Source: Acidobacteriota bacterium (lineage in GTDB: Bacteria; Acidobacteriota; Vicinamibacteria; Vicinamibacterales; 2-12-FULL-66-21). From it: 7,166 nucleotides of DNA. The stretch lies in the NCBI GenBank assembly GCA_013697225.1, contig JACCXG010000227.1, forward strand, positions 1 to 7,166, given 5' to 3'. The notes below the pieces were generated by a model. The model made no database searches. It was not told the origin of the DNA and saw nothing but the letters and a program-made list of their open reading frames with translations. Below, piece by piece: positions 1 to 6,369 of the stretch (position 1 is the first letter of the stretch; each line of letters opens with the position of its first letter). A program made the position numbers and the translations under genes.

Positions 1-428
1 GGCGCACGGCCGTGGGCGGGGTGCACGGCTACCTCGGACGCTACCACCGGCAGGTGGCTGCGCTCCCCGAAGGACGCCAGCGTGAGTTCATGGGGTGGGC
101 CGGGCCCGGACTGGGGCGATTCTCGTCGATTGGCGTCTTTGCCTCACGGCTGCTGCCAGGCAAGCGGTTCCGGATGACGACGAGCACCAATGGGTCCATG
201 CGAGCCATCGTGCCGATCGGAATGTACGAGAAGGTGGTGCCGTTCGACCTGCACCCGACCTACCTGCTGAAGGCGTTGCTTACAAAGGATCTCGAACGGG
301 CCGAGCAGCTTGGCGCGCTGGAGCTCGACGAAGAGGACGTGGCGCTCTGCACGTTCGTGTGCCCCGGCAAGCACGACTACGGCCCGCACCTGCGCGAGGT
401 GCTCACGACAATCGAGAAGGAAGGCTGA
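1..428 (+). CDS. nqrA: NqrA, Na+-translocating NADH:quinone reductase subunit A (3' part)
   Basis: The gene is already open at the left edge (first complete codon at position 3); about 142 residues remain of a subunit usually near 450. NqrA is the peripheral cytoplasmic subunit of Na+-NQR, docks on NqrB and has been linked to quinone binding. The visible part matches the family C-terminus closely: HGYLGRYHRQV near the start, then TSTNGSMRAIVPIG, then LGALELDEEDVALCTFVCPGK, and a final IEKEG. These blocks align almost without gaps to Vibrio NqrA as I recall it. The stop TGA (426-428) shares its A with the ATG of nqrB, so the two genes are translationally coupled. The N-terminal domains and the operon promoter lie outside the window. 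The only uncertainty is the missing 5' part. Confidence 0.97.
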   Translation, partial: RTAVGGVHGYLGRYHRQVAALPEGRQREFMGWAGPGLGRFSSIGVFASRLLPGKRFRMTTSTNGSMRAIVPIGMYEKVVPFDLHPTYLLKALLTKDLERAEQLGALELDEEDVALCTFVCPGKHDYGPHLREVLTTIEKEG

Positions 429-1645
429 TGCTACGGAAGTTGCTCGACAGTGTCGAGCCGCAGTTTCACAAAGGGGGCAGACTCGAACGGTTCTATCCGC
501 TGTATGAGGCCACAGATACCTTCCTCTACACCCCGGGAAGCGTCACCGCCGGCGCCTCGCACGTGCGCGATTCCGTGGACCTCAAGCGGATTATGTCCAT
601 CGTGGTGCTCTCCCTCGCGGGCACGATCGCGATGGCGATGTACAACACCGGCCTGCAGGCCAACCTGTCCATCGAGTCGGGTTCGCAGCCGCTGGCCAAC
701 TGGCAGACGGCGGCCATGGGGGCCATGGGGCTGCCTTTCGCGTCCAATGATCTGATCGCGTGCATCGTCCATGGGGCGCTGTACTTCCTTCCGGTCACGC
801 TGGTCGTCTATACAGTGGGTGGCACGCTGGAAGGGCTGTTCGCGCAGATCCGGCGCCATGAGATCAACGAGGGATTCCTCGTCACCGGAATGCTCATCCC
901 GTTGATCCTGCCCCCGGCCATCCCGCTGTGGCAGGTGGCCGTCGGCACCGCGTTCGGCGTGGTCATTGGAAAGGAAATCTTCGGCGGGACCGGGATGAAC
1001 ATCCTGAACCCGGCGCTCGTGGCGCGGGCGTTCCTGTTCTTTGCGTATCCGGCCTACATGTCGGGCGAGGTGTGGGTTGCGGCTGCCCCCACGGCGGCGA
1101 CTCCCGACGCCTACACCGGCGCCACGTATCTGGCGGCGACCACGGTGGCGGGGGTCGACGCGCTGCAGGGGCTCTCGTTCATGGACGCCTTCATCGGGTT
1201 CATCCCGGGATCGATGGGGGAGACCTCCGCCCTGGCATGCCTGGCGGGAGCCATTCTGCTGATCGTGACCGGCGTCGGCTCGTGGCGGATCATGGCGGGA
1301 GTGACGCTCGGCACCATTGCCATGGCGATGACGCTCAACGCCATCGGGTCGACAACGAACCCGTACTTCAACGTGCCCTTCTGGTGGCACATGGTGCTCG
1401 GCGGGTGGGCGTTCGGAACGGTTTACATGGCGACCGATCCGGTGTCGGCCGCGCAGACCAACTCCGGCCGCTGGATTTTCGGTGTGCTCGTGGGGGTGCT
1501 CACCGTGCTCATCCGGGTCGTGAATCCGGCCTACCCGGAAGGGGTGATGCTTGCCATCCTGCTGATGAACGTGTTCGCGCCGACGATCGACTTCTTCGTC
1601 GTCCGCTCGAACGTCCGAAGGAGGCGCCTGCGTGAAGTCACGTAA
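428..1645 (+). CDS. nqrB: NqrB, Na+-NQR membrane subunit B with covalent FMN site
   Basis: This is the large polytopic inner-membrane subunit that carries a covalent FMN, binds riboflavin and forms much of the Na+ and quinone path. It has 405 residues, near the usual 400-415. The frame stays open upstream, but the start is set by the TGATG overlap with nqrA and by the family N-terminus (MLRKLLDSVEP, then SHVRDSVDLKRIM at 44-56). The first membrane helix is at about 55-75. The flavinylation motif DAYTGAT is at 227-233, making Thr233 the predicted FMN-phosphoester site. The Gly-Gly pair at 131-132, equivalent to the glycines implicated in korormicin/HQNO sensitivity in Vibrio, is kept, as are Glu135 and Asp388, which align with acidic residues implicated in Na+ transport. 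FGGTGMNILNPAL and RVVNPAYPEGVMLAIL are further family blocks. The last 14 bases overlap nqrC. Confidence 0.98.
   Translation: MLRKLLDSVEPQFHKGGRLERFYPLYEATDTFLYTPGSVTAGASHVRDSVDLKRIMSIVVLSLAGTIAMAMYNTGLQANLSIESGSQPLANWQTAAMGAMGLPFASNDLIACIVHGALYFLPVTLVVYTVGGTLEGLFAQIRRHEINEGFLVTGMLIPLILPPAIPLWQVAVGTAFGVVIGKEIFGGTGMNILNPALVARAFLFFAYPAYMSGEVWVAAAPTAATPDAYTGATYLAATTVAGVDALQGLSFMDAFIGFIPGSMGETSALACLAGAILLIVTGVGSWRIMAGVTLGTIAMAMTLNAIGSTTNPYFNVPFWWHMVLGGWAFGTVYMATDPVSAAQTNSGRWIFGVLVGVLTVLIRVVNPAYPEGVMLAILLMNVFAPTIDFFVVRSNVRRRRLREVT
712..729 (+). repeat. Perfect 9-base tandem duplication inside nqrB
   Basis: GGCCATGGG occurs twice head to tail (712-720 and 721-729). It keeps the frame and encodes the local Ala-Met-Gly-Ala-Met-Gly of a loop in NqrB that varies between species. 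It probably reflects replication slippage; no function is implied. Confidence 0.6.
1618..1624 (+). promoter_or_regulatory. Shine-Dalgarno site that fixes the GTG start of nqrC
   Basis: AAGGAGG lies inside the last codons of nqrB, 7 bases before the GTG at 1632. It is a near-perfect anti-SD match and supports the GTG as the start despite the 14-base overlap with nqrB. Confidence 0.8.
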
Positions 1646-2429
1646 TCTGCCCAGCTACACCGTCGCCTTCTCCGCCGCCATCTGTGTGGTCTGCGCGGTG
1701 CTCGTCTCGAGCGCCGCCGTTTCCCTGCGGGAGAAACAGACGGCAAACGCCGAGCTCGACCGCAAACGAAACGTGCTCCGTGCGGCCGGGATGATGCGGG
1801 AAGACGAGGTGCTGCCGCGCGAGGAGGTCGAACAGCGCTTCGGCGCCTTTCAGATGGTGGCAGTCGACCTGCGGACGGGGGAAGAGGATGCCGACTTCGA
1901 CCCCACGGGATACGATCCCCGCCGGGCGCAGCTCGATCCGACGTCAAGCCTGCCGATGCCGCGCAACGACGCGCAAATCATGCGCGTGCCGTACCACGCG
2001 CTCGCCTACAAGATGCTGAACGAGGAGGGGAAGCTCGAGCTCCTCGTTCTTCCGATCGAGGGGAAGGGGCTCTGGTCCACGATGTACGGGTTCGTGGCAC
2101 TCGGTCCGGATCTGCGCACGATCCGGGGGCTCGCCTACTACCAGCACGGTGAAACGCCGGGCCTCGGCGGCGAGGTGGACAACCCCCGCTGGAAGGCGCT
2201 CTGGCCGGGGCGCGAGGCCTATAACGACGAGGGAGAGCCGGTCATCGAGGTCATCCGTGGAGCGGCCGGCCCTGTCGAGGCGGATCCGCACCGCGTGGAC
2301 GGCCTCTCGGGCGCCACGATTACGGCGCGCGGCGTGACGGCGATGCTCCGGTTCTGGCTCGGTGAGCAGGGCTTCGGGAGATTTATCGATCGGCTGAGGA
2401 AGGAAGACGGCAATGCCCGCACCACGTGA
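1632..2429 (+). CDS. nqrC: NqrC, Na+-NQR subunit C with covalent FMN site
   Basis: NqrC is a single-span membrane subunit whose periplasmic domain carries a covalent FMN and passes electrons on towards NqrB. It has 265 residues, the usual size. The GTG start is supported by the SD at 1618-1624. One hydrophobic segment lies at about 9-31, followed by the family block AAVSLREKQTANAELD. The conserved HGETPGLGGEVDNPRW block sits in the middle of the protein, and the flavinylation motif DGLSGAT is at 223-229, so Thr229 should carry the FMN after modification by the ApbE encoded downstream. The 3' end overlaps nqrD by 17 bases. The similar RnfG family is the only real alternative; length, neighbours and the NqrC-type N-terminus argue for NqrC. 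Confidence 0.97.
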   Translation: MKSRNLPSYTVAFSAAICVVCAVLVSSAAVSLREKQTANAELDRKRNVLRAAGMMREDEVLPREEVEQRFGAFQMVAVDLRTGEEDADFDPTGYDPRRAQLDPTSSLPMPRNDAQIMRVPYHALAYKMLNEEGKLELLVLPIEGKGLWSTMYGFVALGPDLRTIRGLAYYQHGETPGLGGEVDNPRWKALWPGREAYNDEGEPVIEVIRGAAGPVEADPHRVDGLSGATITARGVTAMLRFWLGEQGFGRFIDRLRKEDGNARTT

Positions 2430-3039
2430 CGTCATTCTCGACCCGCTCTTCAACAACAACCCCATCGCGCTGCAGGTCCTCGGGATCTGTTCCGCTCTGG
2501 CCGTCACGACGAAGATGGAAACCTCGATCGTCATGGCGCTCGCGGTGGTCTTCGTCCTGTCGTTCTCGAACCTGTTCGTCAGTATCCTTCGCGAGTTGAT
2601 CCCGACGAACGTCCGGATCATCGTCCAGTTGACGATCATCGCCTCGCTCGTGATCGTGGTGGATCAGTTCCTCAAGGCCTACCTCTACGACGTCTCGAGG
2701 CAGCTGTCGGTGTTCGTCGGCCTCATCATCACGAACTGCATTGTCATGGGGCGCGCCGAGGCGTTCGCGATGCAGAACCCGCCGAGCCTGAGCTTTGCAG
2801 ACGGGCTCGGGAACGGAATGGGCTACGGGCTGATCCTGCTGCTGGTGGGGGCGTTCCGCGAGATCTTCGGATCGGGGTCGTTCTTCGGGCGGCCGGTGTT
2901 CGCGCTGGCGGCCGAGGGCGGGTGGTACACCCCGAACGGGCTGATGGTGCTGGCGCCCGGCGCGTTCTTCCTGATCGGCCTGTTCATCTGGGCGCTCCGC
3001 ACGTGGAAGCCGGCCCAGGTAGAGAAGGCGGAGGCCTGA
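2413..3039 (+). CDS. nqrD: NqrD, Na+-NQR membrane subunit D
   Basis: NqrD is a small integral membrane subunit (208 residues, about six helices) of the NqrD/RnfE family. It pairs with NqrE in inverted topology, and together they hold a [2Fe-2S] centre in the membrane. The two expected ligands are visible: Cys26 in VLGICSALAVTTKME and Cys109 in LIITNCIVMGRAEAFA. Asp130 in FADGLGNGMGYG aligns with an aspartate implicated in Na+ uptake in Vibrio. GGWYTPNGLMVLAPGAFFLI and a closing RTWKPAQVE also fit NqrD rather than RnfE. The purine-rich stretch GAGGAAGGAAG (2396-2406) inside nqrC supplies the SD for the ATG at 2413. Only the base at 3040 separates its stop codon from nqrE. Confidence 0.97.
   Translation: MPAPRDVILDPLFNNNPIALQVLGICSALAVTTKMETSIVMALAVVFVLSFSNLFVSILRELIPTNVRIIVQLTIIASLVIVVDQFLKAYLYDVSRQLSVFVGLIITNCIVMGRAEAFAMQNPPSLSFADGLGNGMGYGLILLLVGAFREIFGSGSFFGRPVFALAAEGGWYTPNGLMVLAPGAFFLIGLFIWALRTWKPAQVEKAEA
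3030..3034 (+). promoter_or_regulatory. Shine-Dalgarno site of nqrE
   Basis: GGAGG in the last codons of nqrD lies 6 bases before the ATG at 3041. It supports that start and indicates coupled translation of nqrD and nqrE. Confidence 0.75.
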
Positions 3040-3040
3040 C

Positions 3041-3655
3041 ATGGAACACTACCTGAGCATCGCAGTGCGCGCCATGTTCGTCGAGAACATGGCGCTGGCG
3101 TTCTTCCTCGGGATGTGCTCGTTCCTCGCGGTGTCGAAGAAGGTCGAGACGGCGATCGGGCTTGGCTTCGCGGTCGTTGTCGTGCAGACGATCACGGTCC
3201 CGCTGAACAACCTGATCTACCACTACCTGCTCAAGGAAGGGGCGCTTGCATGGTTGAGCCCCACCCTGGCGACCTACGATCTGTCGTTCCTCGGGTTCCT
3301 CACCTACATCGGGACGATCGCGGCAGCGGTGCAGATCGTGGAGATGATCCTCGACCGGCACGTGCCGGCGCTGTACGCCACGCTGGGCATCTTCCTGCCG
3401 CTCATCGCGGTCAACTGCGCCATCCTCGGGGGAACGCTCTTCATGGTGGAGCGCTCGTACACCCTTGCCGAGAGCGTGGTGTTCGGGGTCGGGTCCGGGG
3501 GCGGGTTCGCGCTGGCCATCGTTGCACTGGCGGCCATTCGCGAGCGCATGCGCTACAGCAACGTGCCCGAGGGGCTTCGGGGCCTCGGCATCACATTCAT
3601 CATCACCGGGCTGATGGCGATCGGCTTCATGGCGTTCGCCGGGATTCAGCTCTGA
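3041..3655 (+). CDS. nqrE: NqrE, Na+-NQR membrane subunit E
   Basis: NqrE is the partner of NqrD, an integral membrane protein of the NqrE/RnfA family; 204 residues, slightly longer than the usual 198 or so. The Fe-centre ligands are Cys26 (FFLGMCSFLAVSKKVETA) and Cys126 (LPLIAVNCAILGG). Glu101 in QIVEMILDRHVPALY matches the glutamate implicated in Na+ uptake in Vibrio NqrE. VPLNNLIYHYLL and the late GGGFALAIVALAAIRERMRY are further family blocks, and membrane helices fill most of the length. Compared with Vibrio numbering, the second cysteine is shifted by about six residues, consistent with a short insertion in a loop before it. A 67-base gap follows, the largest within the operon. Confidence 0.97.
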   Translation: MEHYLSIAVRAMFVENMALAFFLGMCSFLAVSKKVETAIGLGFAVVVVQTITVPLNNLIYHYLLKEGALAWLSPTLATYDLSFLGFLTYIGTIAAAVQIVEMILDRHVPALYATLGIFLPLIAVNCAILGGTLFMVERSYTLAESVVFGVGSGGGFALAIVALAAIRERMRYSNVPEGLRGLGITFIITGLMAIGFMAFAGIQL

Positions 3656-3678
3656 GGGTGGCGCCCGCCCGCCGTGTC

Positions 3679-3696
3679 CCGCTCCTGCGGGAGCGG
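3679..3696 (+). other. Hairpin with UNCG-type tetraloop in the nqrE-nqrF gap
   Basis: CCGCTCC (3679-3685) pairs perfectly with GGAGCGG (3690-3696) around the loop TGCG. In RNA this is a 7-bp GC-rich stem closed by C-G around UGCG, a member of the exceptionally stable UNCG tetraloops. No T-run follows, so it is not a standard intrinsic terminator. It begins 23 bases after the nqrE stop and ends 26 bases before the nqrF ATG. Protection of the upstream mRNA end, an RNA-processing boundary or partial attenuation are possible roles; all are inference. Confidence 0.6.
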
Positions 3697-3722
3697 CTGC
3701 CGGCCGGGGACTGGAATCATCC

Positions 3723-4955
3723 ATGGAAATGACAACGATCTTCATGGGCGTGGGGATGTTCACGGGGGTGATCCTTGCCCTCGTCGGCCTCCTGCTCGTC
3801 GCGCGCAGCCGCCTCGTCTCGTCCGGGAACGTCCGGATTGTCGTCAATGACGATGAGTCGAAGGCTATTACGACGGCCGCCGGCGGGACCCTCCTGGGCA
3901 CGCTGGCCGAGAACGGCATCTTCGTGCCGTCTGCGTGCGGCGGGAAGGGCACGTGCGGCGTCTGCAAGGCCCATGTCTACTCGGGGGGTGGGGCGCTGCT
4001 TCCCACCGAGACGAGCCACGTCTCGCGCGGCGAGGCGCGCCACGGCGTGCGACTCACCTGCCAGGTCAAGGTCAAGGAGGACATGCGGATCGGCCTCGAG
4101 CCGTCGATTTTCTCCGTCCGCCAGTGGGAGTGCACCGTTCGCTCGAACCACAACGTGGCAACGTTCATCAAGGAGCTGGTGCTCGACCTGCCGGAAGGGG
4201 ACTCCGTTCCGTTCCGCGCGGGCGGCTACATCCAGATCGAGGCGCCCGCGCACGCCGTGAAGTATTCCGACTTCCTCGTGGAGGACGAGTACCGCGGCGA
4301 CTGGGACAAGTTCAACATGTGGCGGTACGTCTCCAAGGTGGACGACCCGGTCTCGCGCGCCTATTCCATGGCGAACTACCCGGAAGAGGCCGGCATCATC
4401 ATGCTGAACGTCCGGATTGCCTCGCCGCCGCCGCGCGCACCAGAGGACGTGCCCGCCGGCAAGATGTCGTCCTACATCTTCGGGCTCAAGCCTGGTGACA
4501 AGGTCACGATCTCCGGCCCGTTCGGCGAGTTCTTCGCACGCGAGACGAACGCCGAGATGCTCTACATCGGCGGCGGCGCCGGCATGGCCCCGATGCGCTC
4601 GCACATCTTCGATCAATTCCGGCGCCTGAAAACGAACCGGAAGGTGACCTACTGGTACGGCGCCAGAAGCCTCCGCGAAGCGTTCTACGTGGAGGACTTC
4701 GATGCGATCCAGCGGGAGAACGAGAACTTCCGGTGGCACCTGGCGCTTTCGGAACCGCTCCCGGAGGACAACTGGACCGGCTACACCGGCTTCATCCACC
4801 AGGTGGTGCTCGAACAATACCTGAAGGATCATTCCGCACCGGAAGACATCGAGTACTACCTGTGCGGTCCCCCTCCGATGCTGGCAGCCTGCATGAAGAC
4901 CCTGGGGGATCTCGGGGTGGAGCGCGAGAACATTCTCTTCGACGACTTCGGATAA
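3723..4955 (+). CDS. nqrF: NqrF, Na+-NQR NADH-oxidising subunit F (2Fe-2S, FAD)
   Basis: NqrF is the electron entry point: it oxidises NADH in the cytoplasm through FAD and passes single electrons to a [2Fe-2S] cluster. It has 410 residues, close to the usual 405-410. In order: an N-terminal membrane anchor (about 6-27); a plant-type ferredoxin domain with Cys72, Cys78, Cys81 and Cys113; a FAD domain with RAYS at 212-215; and a NADH domain with GGGAGMAP at 283-290 and CGPPP from Cys381. It ends in DDFG. SD signals are weak: GGA at 3713-3715 suits the ATG at 3723. The ATG at 3729, two codons later, would make the cysteine numbering identical to Vibrio NqrF (70, 76, 79, 111), so either start is possible. 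Similarity to Vibrio NqrF is very high throughout. Confidence 0.98.
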   Translation: MEMTTIFMGVGMFTGVILALVGLLLVARSRLVSSGNVRIVVNDDESKAITTAAGGTLLGTLAENGIFVPSACGGKGTCGVCKAHVYSGGGALLPTETSHVSRGEARHGVRLTCQVKVKEDMRIGLEPSIFSVRQWECTVRSNHNVATFIKELVLDLPEGDSVPFRAGGYIQIEAPAHAVKYSDFLVEDEYRGDWDKFNMWRYVSKVDDPVSRAYSMANYPEEAGIIMLNVRIASPPPRAPEDVPAGKMSSYIFGLKPGDKVTISGPFGEFFARETNAEMLYIGGGAGMAPMRSHIFDQFRRLKTNRKVTYWYGARSLREAFYVEDFDAIQRENENFRWHLALSEPLPEDNWTGYTGFIHQVVLEQYLKDHSAPEDIEYYLCGPPPMLAACMKTLGDLGVERENILFDDFG

Positions 4956-5011
4956 CGAATCGTCGGCCGCAGGCAGGCGGTCCTATAGAGGGAATGCGGA
5001 AGAGGAGCGCG

Positions 5012-6076
5012 ATGCGGGGAAGTGCAGGATCGAGCGCCGTTGCCCGGGCGCCGCTGGCGCTCCTGCTGACGGGTGCACTCCTCATCGGCTGCGGCCGTGC
5101 TGAACCGGCCCGTCGGACGGTGGAGTTCTCCGGCCCGACCATGGGGGCCACCTGGTCGGTGAAGGTGGTACCGGCGGGCGAGGGGCTCAGCGGAGAGGAG
5201 AGCACGGCGGTCGACCGAAGCATCCGGGACGATCTCGCCCGCATCGAAGGGCTCATGTCGACGTGGGACCCCGAGTCGGAGCTCTCCCGCTTCAACACGT
5301 CACAATCCACGGACCCGTTCCCGGTGGCCCAGGAAACCTTCGACGTGTTTCGCTGGGCAGCCGACCTCGCCGACCTGACCGGAGGCGCCCTCGACGTCAC
5401 GGTCGCCCCGCTTGTCGACGCCTGGGGCTTCGGCACCGGAGGCGCAGCTGCCGCGCCCCCAGAGGCGGCCGAGCTGGCACGCCTCCGCGGGATGACCGGT
5501 CAGCGGCATCTCACCCTGATTCCTGACCCCCCCTCCGTGCGAAAGGCCCACGCGGCGCTTCGGGTGGACTTCTCGTCCATTGCCCCCGGGTATGCTGCTG
5601 ATCGCCTGGCATCGTTGATGGAAAATCGCGGGTTCACCGATTTCCTGGTGGACGTCGGAGGGGAGCTCGTGGCCCGCGGGCGGAACGAGACTGGGGTGCC
5701 CTGGCAGGTGGCGGTGGAGCGGCCCGACACCGTCCGCCGTACGGCCTCACGGGTGCTGCCGCTTCTCGATGTCGCCGTGGCCACCTCAGGCGACTACCGG
5801 AACTATCGGGAGGCGCAAGGCGAGCGAATCAGCCATATCATCGATCCACGGACCGGGGCACCGATCCGCCACCGGCTCGCCTCCGCCACGGTCGTCGATC
5901 CGCTGGCTGTTCGCGCCGACGGGTTCGCAACGGCGCTGATGGTGCTCGGACCGGAAGAAGGACTGGGGCTCGCCACCCGGCTGGATCTGGCGGCGCTGCT
6001 CCTGGTCCGCAACGCCGACGGAGGATTCGACGAACTGGTATCGCCTCGATTCGAGGCCATGATGGGCACTCCATGA
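5012..6076 (+). CDS. apbE: ApbE, FAD:protein FMN transferase (lipoprotein)
   Basis: ApbE uses Mg2+ and FAD to transfer FMN to threonines in D-x-x-[ST]-G-A-T motifs, here on NqrB and NqrC. The chosen ATG gives 354 residues, with AGAGGAG (5001-5007) 4 bases upstream; an in-frame ATG at 4994 would add six residues but has a poorly spaced SD. A signal peptide ends in a lipobox LIGC, so Cys27 should be lipidated and the enzyme should face the periplasm, where the NqrC FMN domain lies. Family motifs run in order: GPTMGATWSVKV, SRFN, VTVAPLVDAWGFG, DFSSIAPGYAAD (186-197), FLVDVGGELVARG, ATSGDYRNY, SHIIDPRTG (274-282) and DGFATAL with Asp303 and Thr307. Pro192 occupies a position that is usually Lys or Glu. 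The stop overlaps nqrM in ATGA. Confidence 0.96.
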   Translation: MRGSAGSSAVARAPLALLLTGALLIGCGRAEPARRTVEFSGPTMGATWSVKVVPAGEGLSGEESTAVDRSIRDDLARIEGLMSTWDPESELSRFNTSQSTDPFPVAQETFDVFRWAADLADLTGGALDVTVAPLVDAWGFGTGGAAAAPPEAAELARLRGMTGQRHLTLIPDPPSVRKAHAALRVDFSSIAPGYAADRLASLMENRGFTDFLVDVGGELVARGRNETGVPWQVAVERPDTVRRTASRVLPLLDVAVATSGDYRNYREAQGERISHIIDPRTGAPIRHRLASATVVDPLAVRADGFATALMVLGPEEGLGLATRLDLAALLLVRNADGGFDELVSPRFEAMMGTP

Positions 6077-6303
6077 CCGCTGTCATTCTTCTCAGCATCA
6101 TTGTCGTAGGCCTCGTGATGCTGGCCATGTCGGTTGGCGCGATGTTCTCGAATCGCTGCCTCCGGGGCTCCTGCGGCGGTCCGGAGGTGCTTGGTCGCGA
6201 CGGCGAGTCGCTGAACTGCGCGGCCTGCCCTCACCGCACCGCTCCCCTCAGGGTGCCCGGAGATGACGGCGCCGGGGACGAAATCCGCGTGCATCCGTCG
6301 TAG
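6073..6303 (+). CDS. nqrM: NqrM, Na+-NQR maturation factor (DUF539-type)
   Basis: NqrM is a small membrane protein needed to assemble Na+-NQR, thought to deliver iron to the NqrD/NqrE centre. It has 76 residues, as expected for the family. An N-terminal membrane helix (about 4-24) with the family-like LAMSVGAMF is followed by the hallmark GSCGG (Cys34) and by cysteines at 29, 49 and 52, giving C-x4-C-x14-C-x2-C. The tail after residue 55 is polar and low in complexity. The ATG overlaps the apbE stop by four bases, so it is the last translationally coupled gene of the operon, in the same order as in Gammaproteobacteria. The set of four cysteines is as expected, but their spacing differs from the Vibrio protein as I remember it. 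Confidence 0.92.
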   Translation: MTAVILLSIIVVGLVMLAMSVGAMFSNRCLRGSCGGPEVLGRDGESLNCAACPHRTAPLRVPGDDGAGDEIRVHPS

Positions 6304-6369
6304 CGCCCGGAACTCGTCACGCCTCACGCCGGGGACACACGCTACAATTCCCCCGTCCCTGGAGGTGCT
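6304..6369 (+). promoter_or_regulatory. Intergenic region with possible promoter for the downstream gene
   Basis: This is the only gap in the window that could end the nqr operon and start a new transcript. TACAAT at 6343-6348 is a good -10 hexamer, 27 bases before the GTG of the next gene. No clear TTGACA-like -35 lies 16-18 bases upstream; that position is instead occupied by two tandem copies of TCACGCC (6317-6323 and 6324-6330). There is no GC hairpin with a T-run, so read-through from nqrM is possible. The promoter call is tentative. Confidence 0.35.
6361..6365 (+). promoter_or_regulatory. Shine-Dalgarno site that fixes the GTG start at 6370
   Basis: GGAGG sits 4 bases before the GTG at 6370. 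It is the only strong SD in the gap, and it places the start directly before a hydrophobic N-terminus. Confidence 0.65.

Noticed and set aside
95..427. Upstream in-frame extension of nqrB
   Set aside because: The extension overlaps the real NqrA C-terminus in another frame and has no NqrB similarity. NqrB similarity begins exactly at the ATG at 428.
431..1390. Long open frame on the - strand (319 codons) opposite nqrB
   Set aside because: Its product is rich in Arg, His, Asp and Gly with no recognisable fold, and it lies wholly opposite a certain membrane protein gene. High G+C third positions make such shadow frames common.
2984..3967. Long open frame on the - strand (327 codons) across nqrE and the start of nqrF
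   Set aside because: It spans two real genes and their gap on the other strand and has shadow-like composition; nothing supports translation.
3717..4832. Long open frame on the - strand (371 codons) opposite nqrF
   Set aside because: It is antisense to an unmistakable NqrF. Low-complexity charged composition and no family motifs mark it as a shadow.
428..4955. Rnf complex instead of NQR
   Set aside because: RnfA/D/E/G are homologous to NqrE/B/D/C, but the NqrA C-terminus and an NqrF with ferredoxin, FAD and NAD domains are specific to NQR, and RnfB and RnfC are absent.
4733..4993. Upstream in-frame extension of apbE into nqrF
   Set aside because: It would overlap NqrF coding sequence by over 200 bases and bury the signal peptide and lipobox inside the protein. 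A start at 5012 (or 4994) fits a normal lipoprotein.
4956..5011. Promoter for apbE in the gap after nqrF (TATAGA near 4984)
   Set aside because: The hexamer is too close to the coding start and has no partner -35; the gap most likely only carries the SD site.
6304..6369. Intrinsic terminator after nqrM
   Set aside because: I looked for a GC-rich stem followed by a T-run and found none; the operon end may depend on Rho or lie elsewhere.
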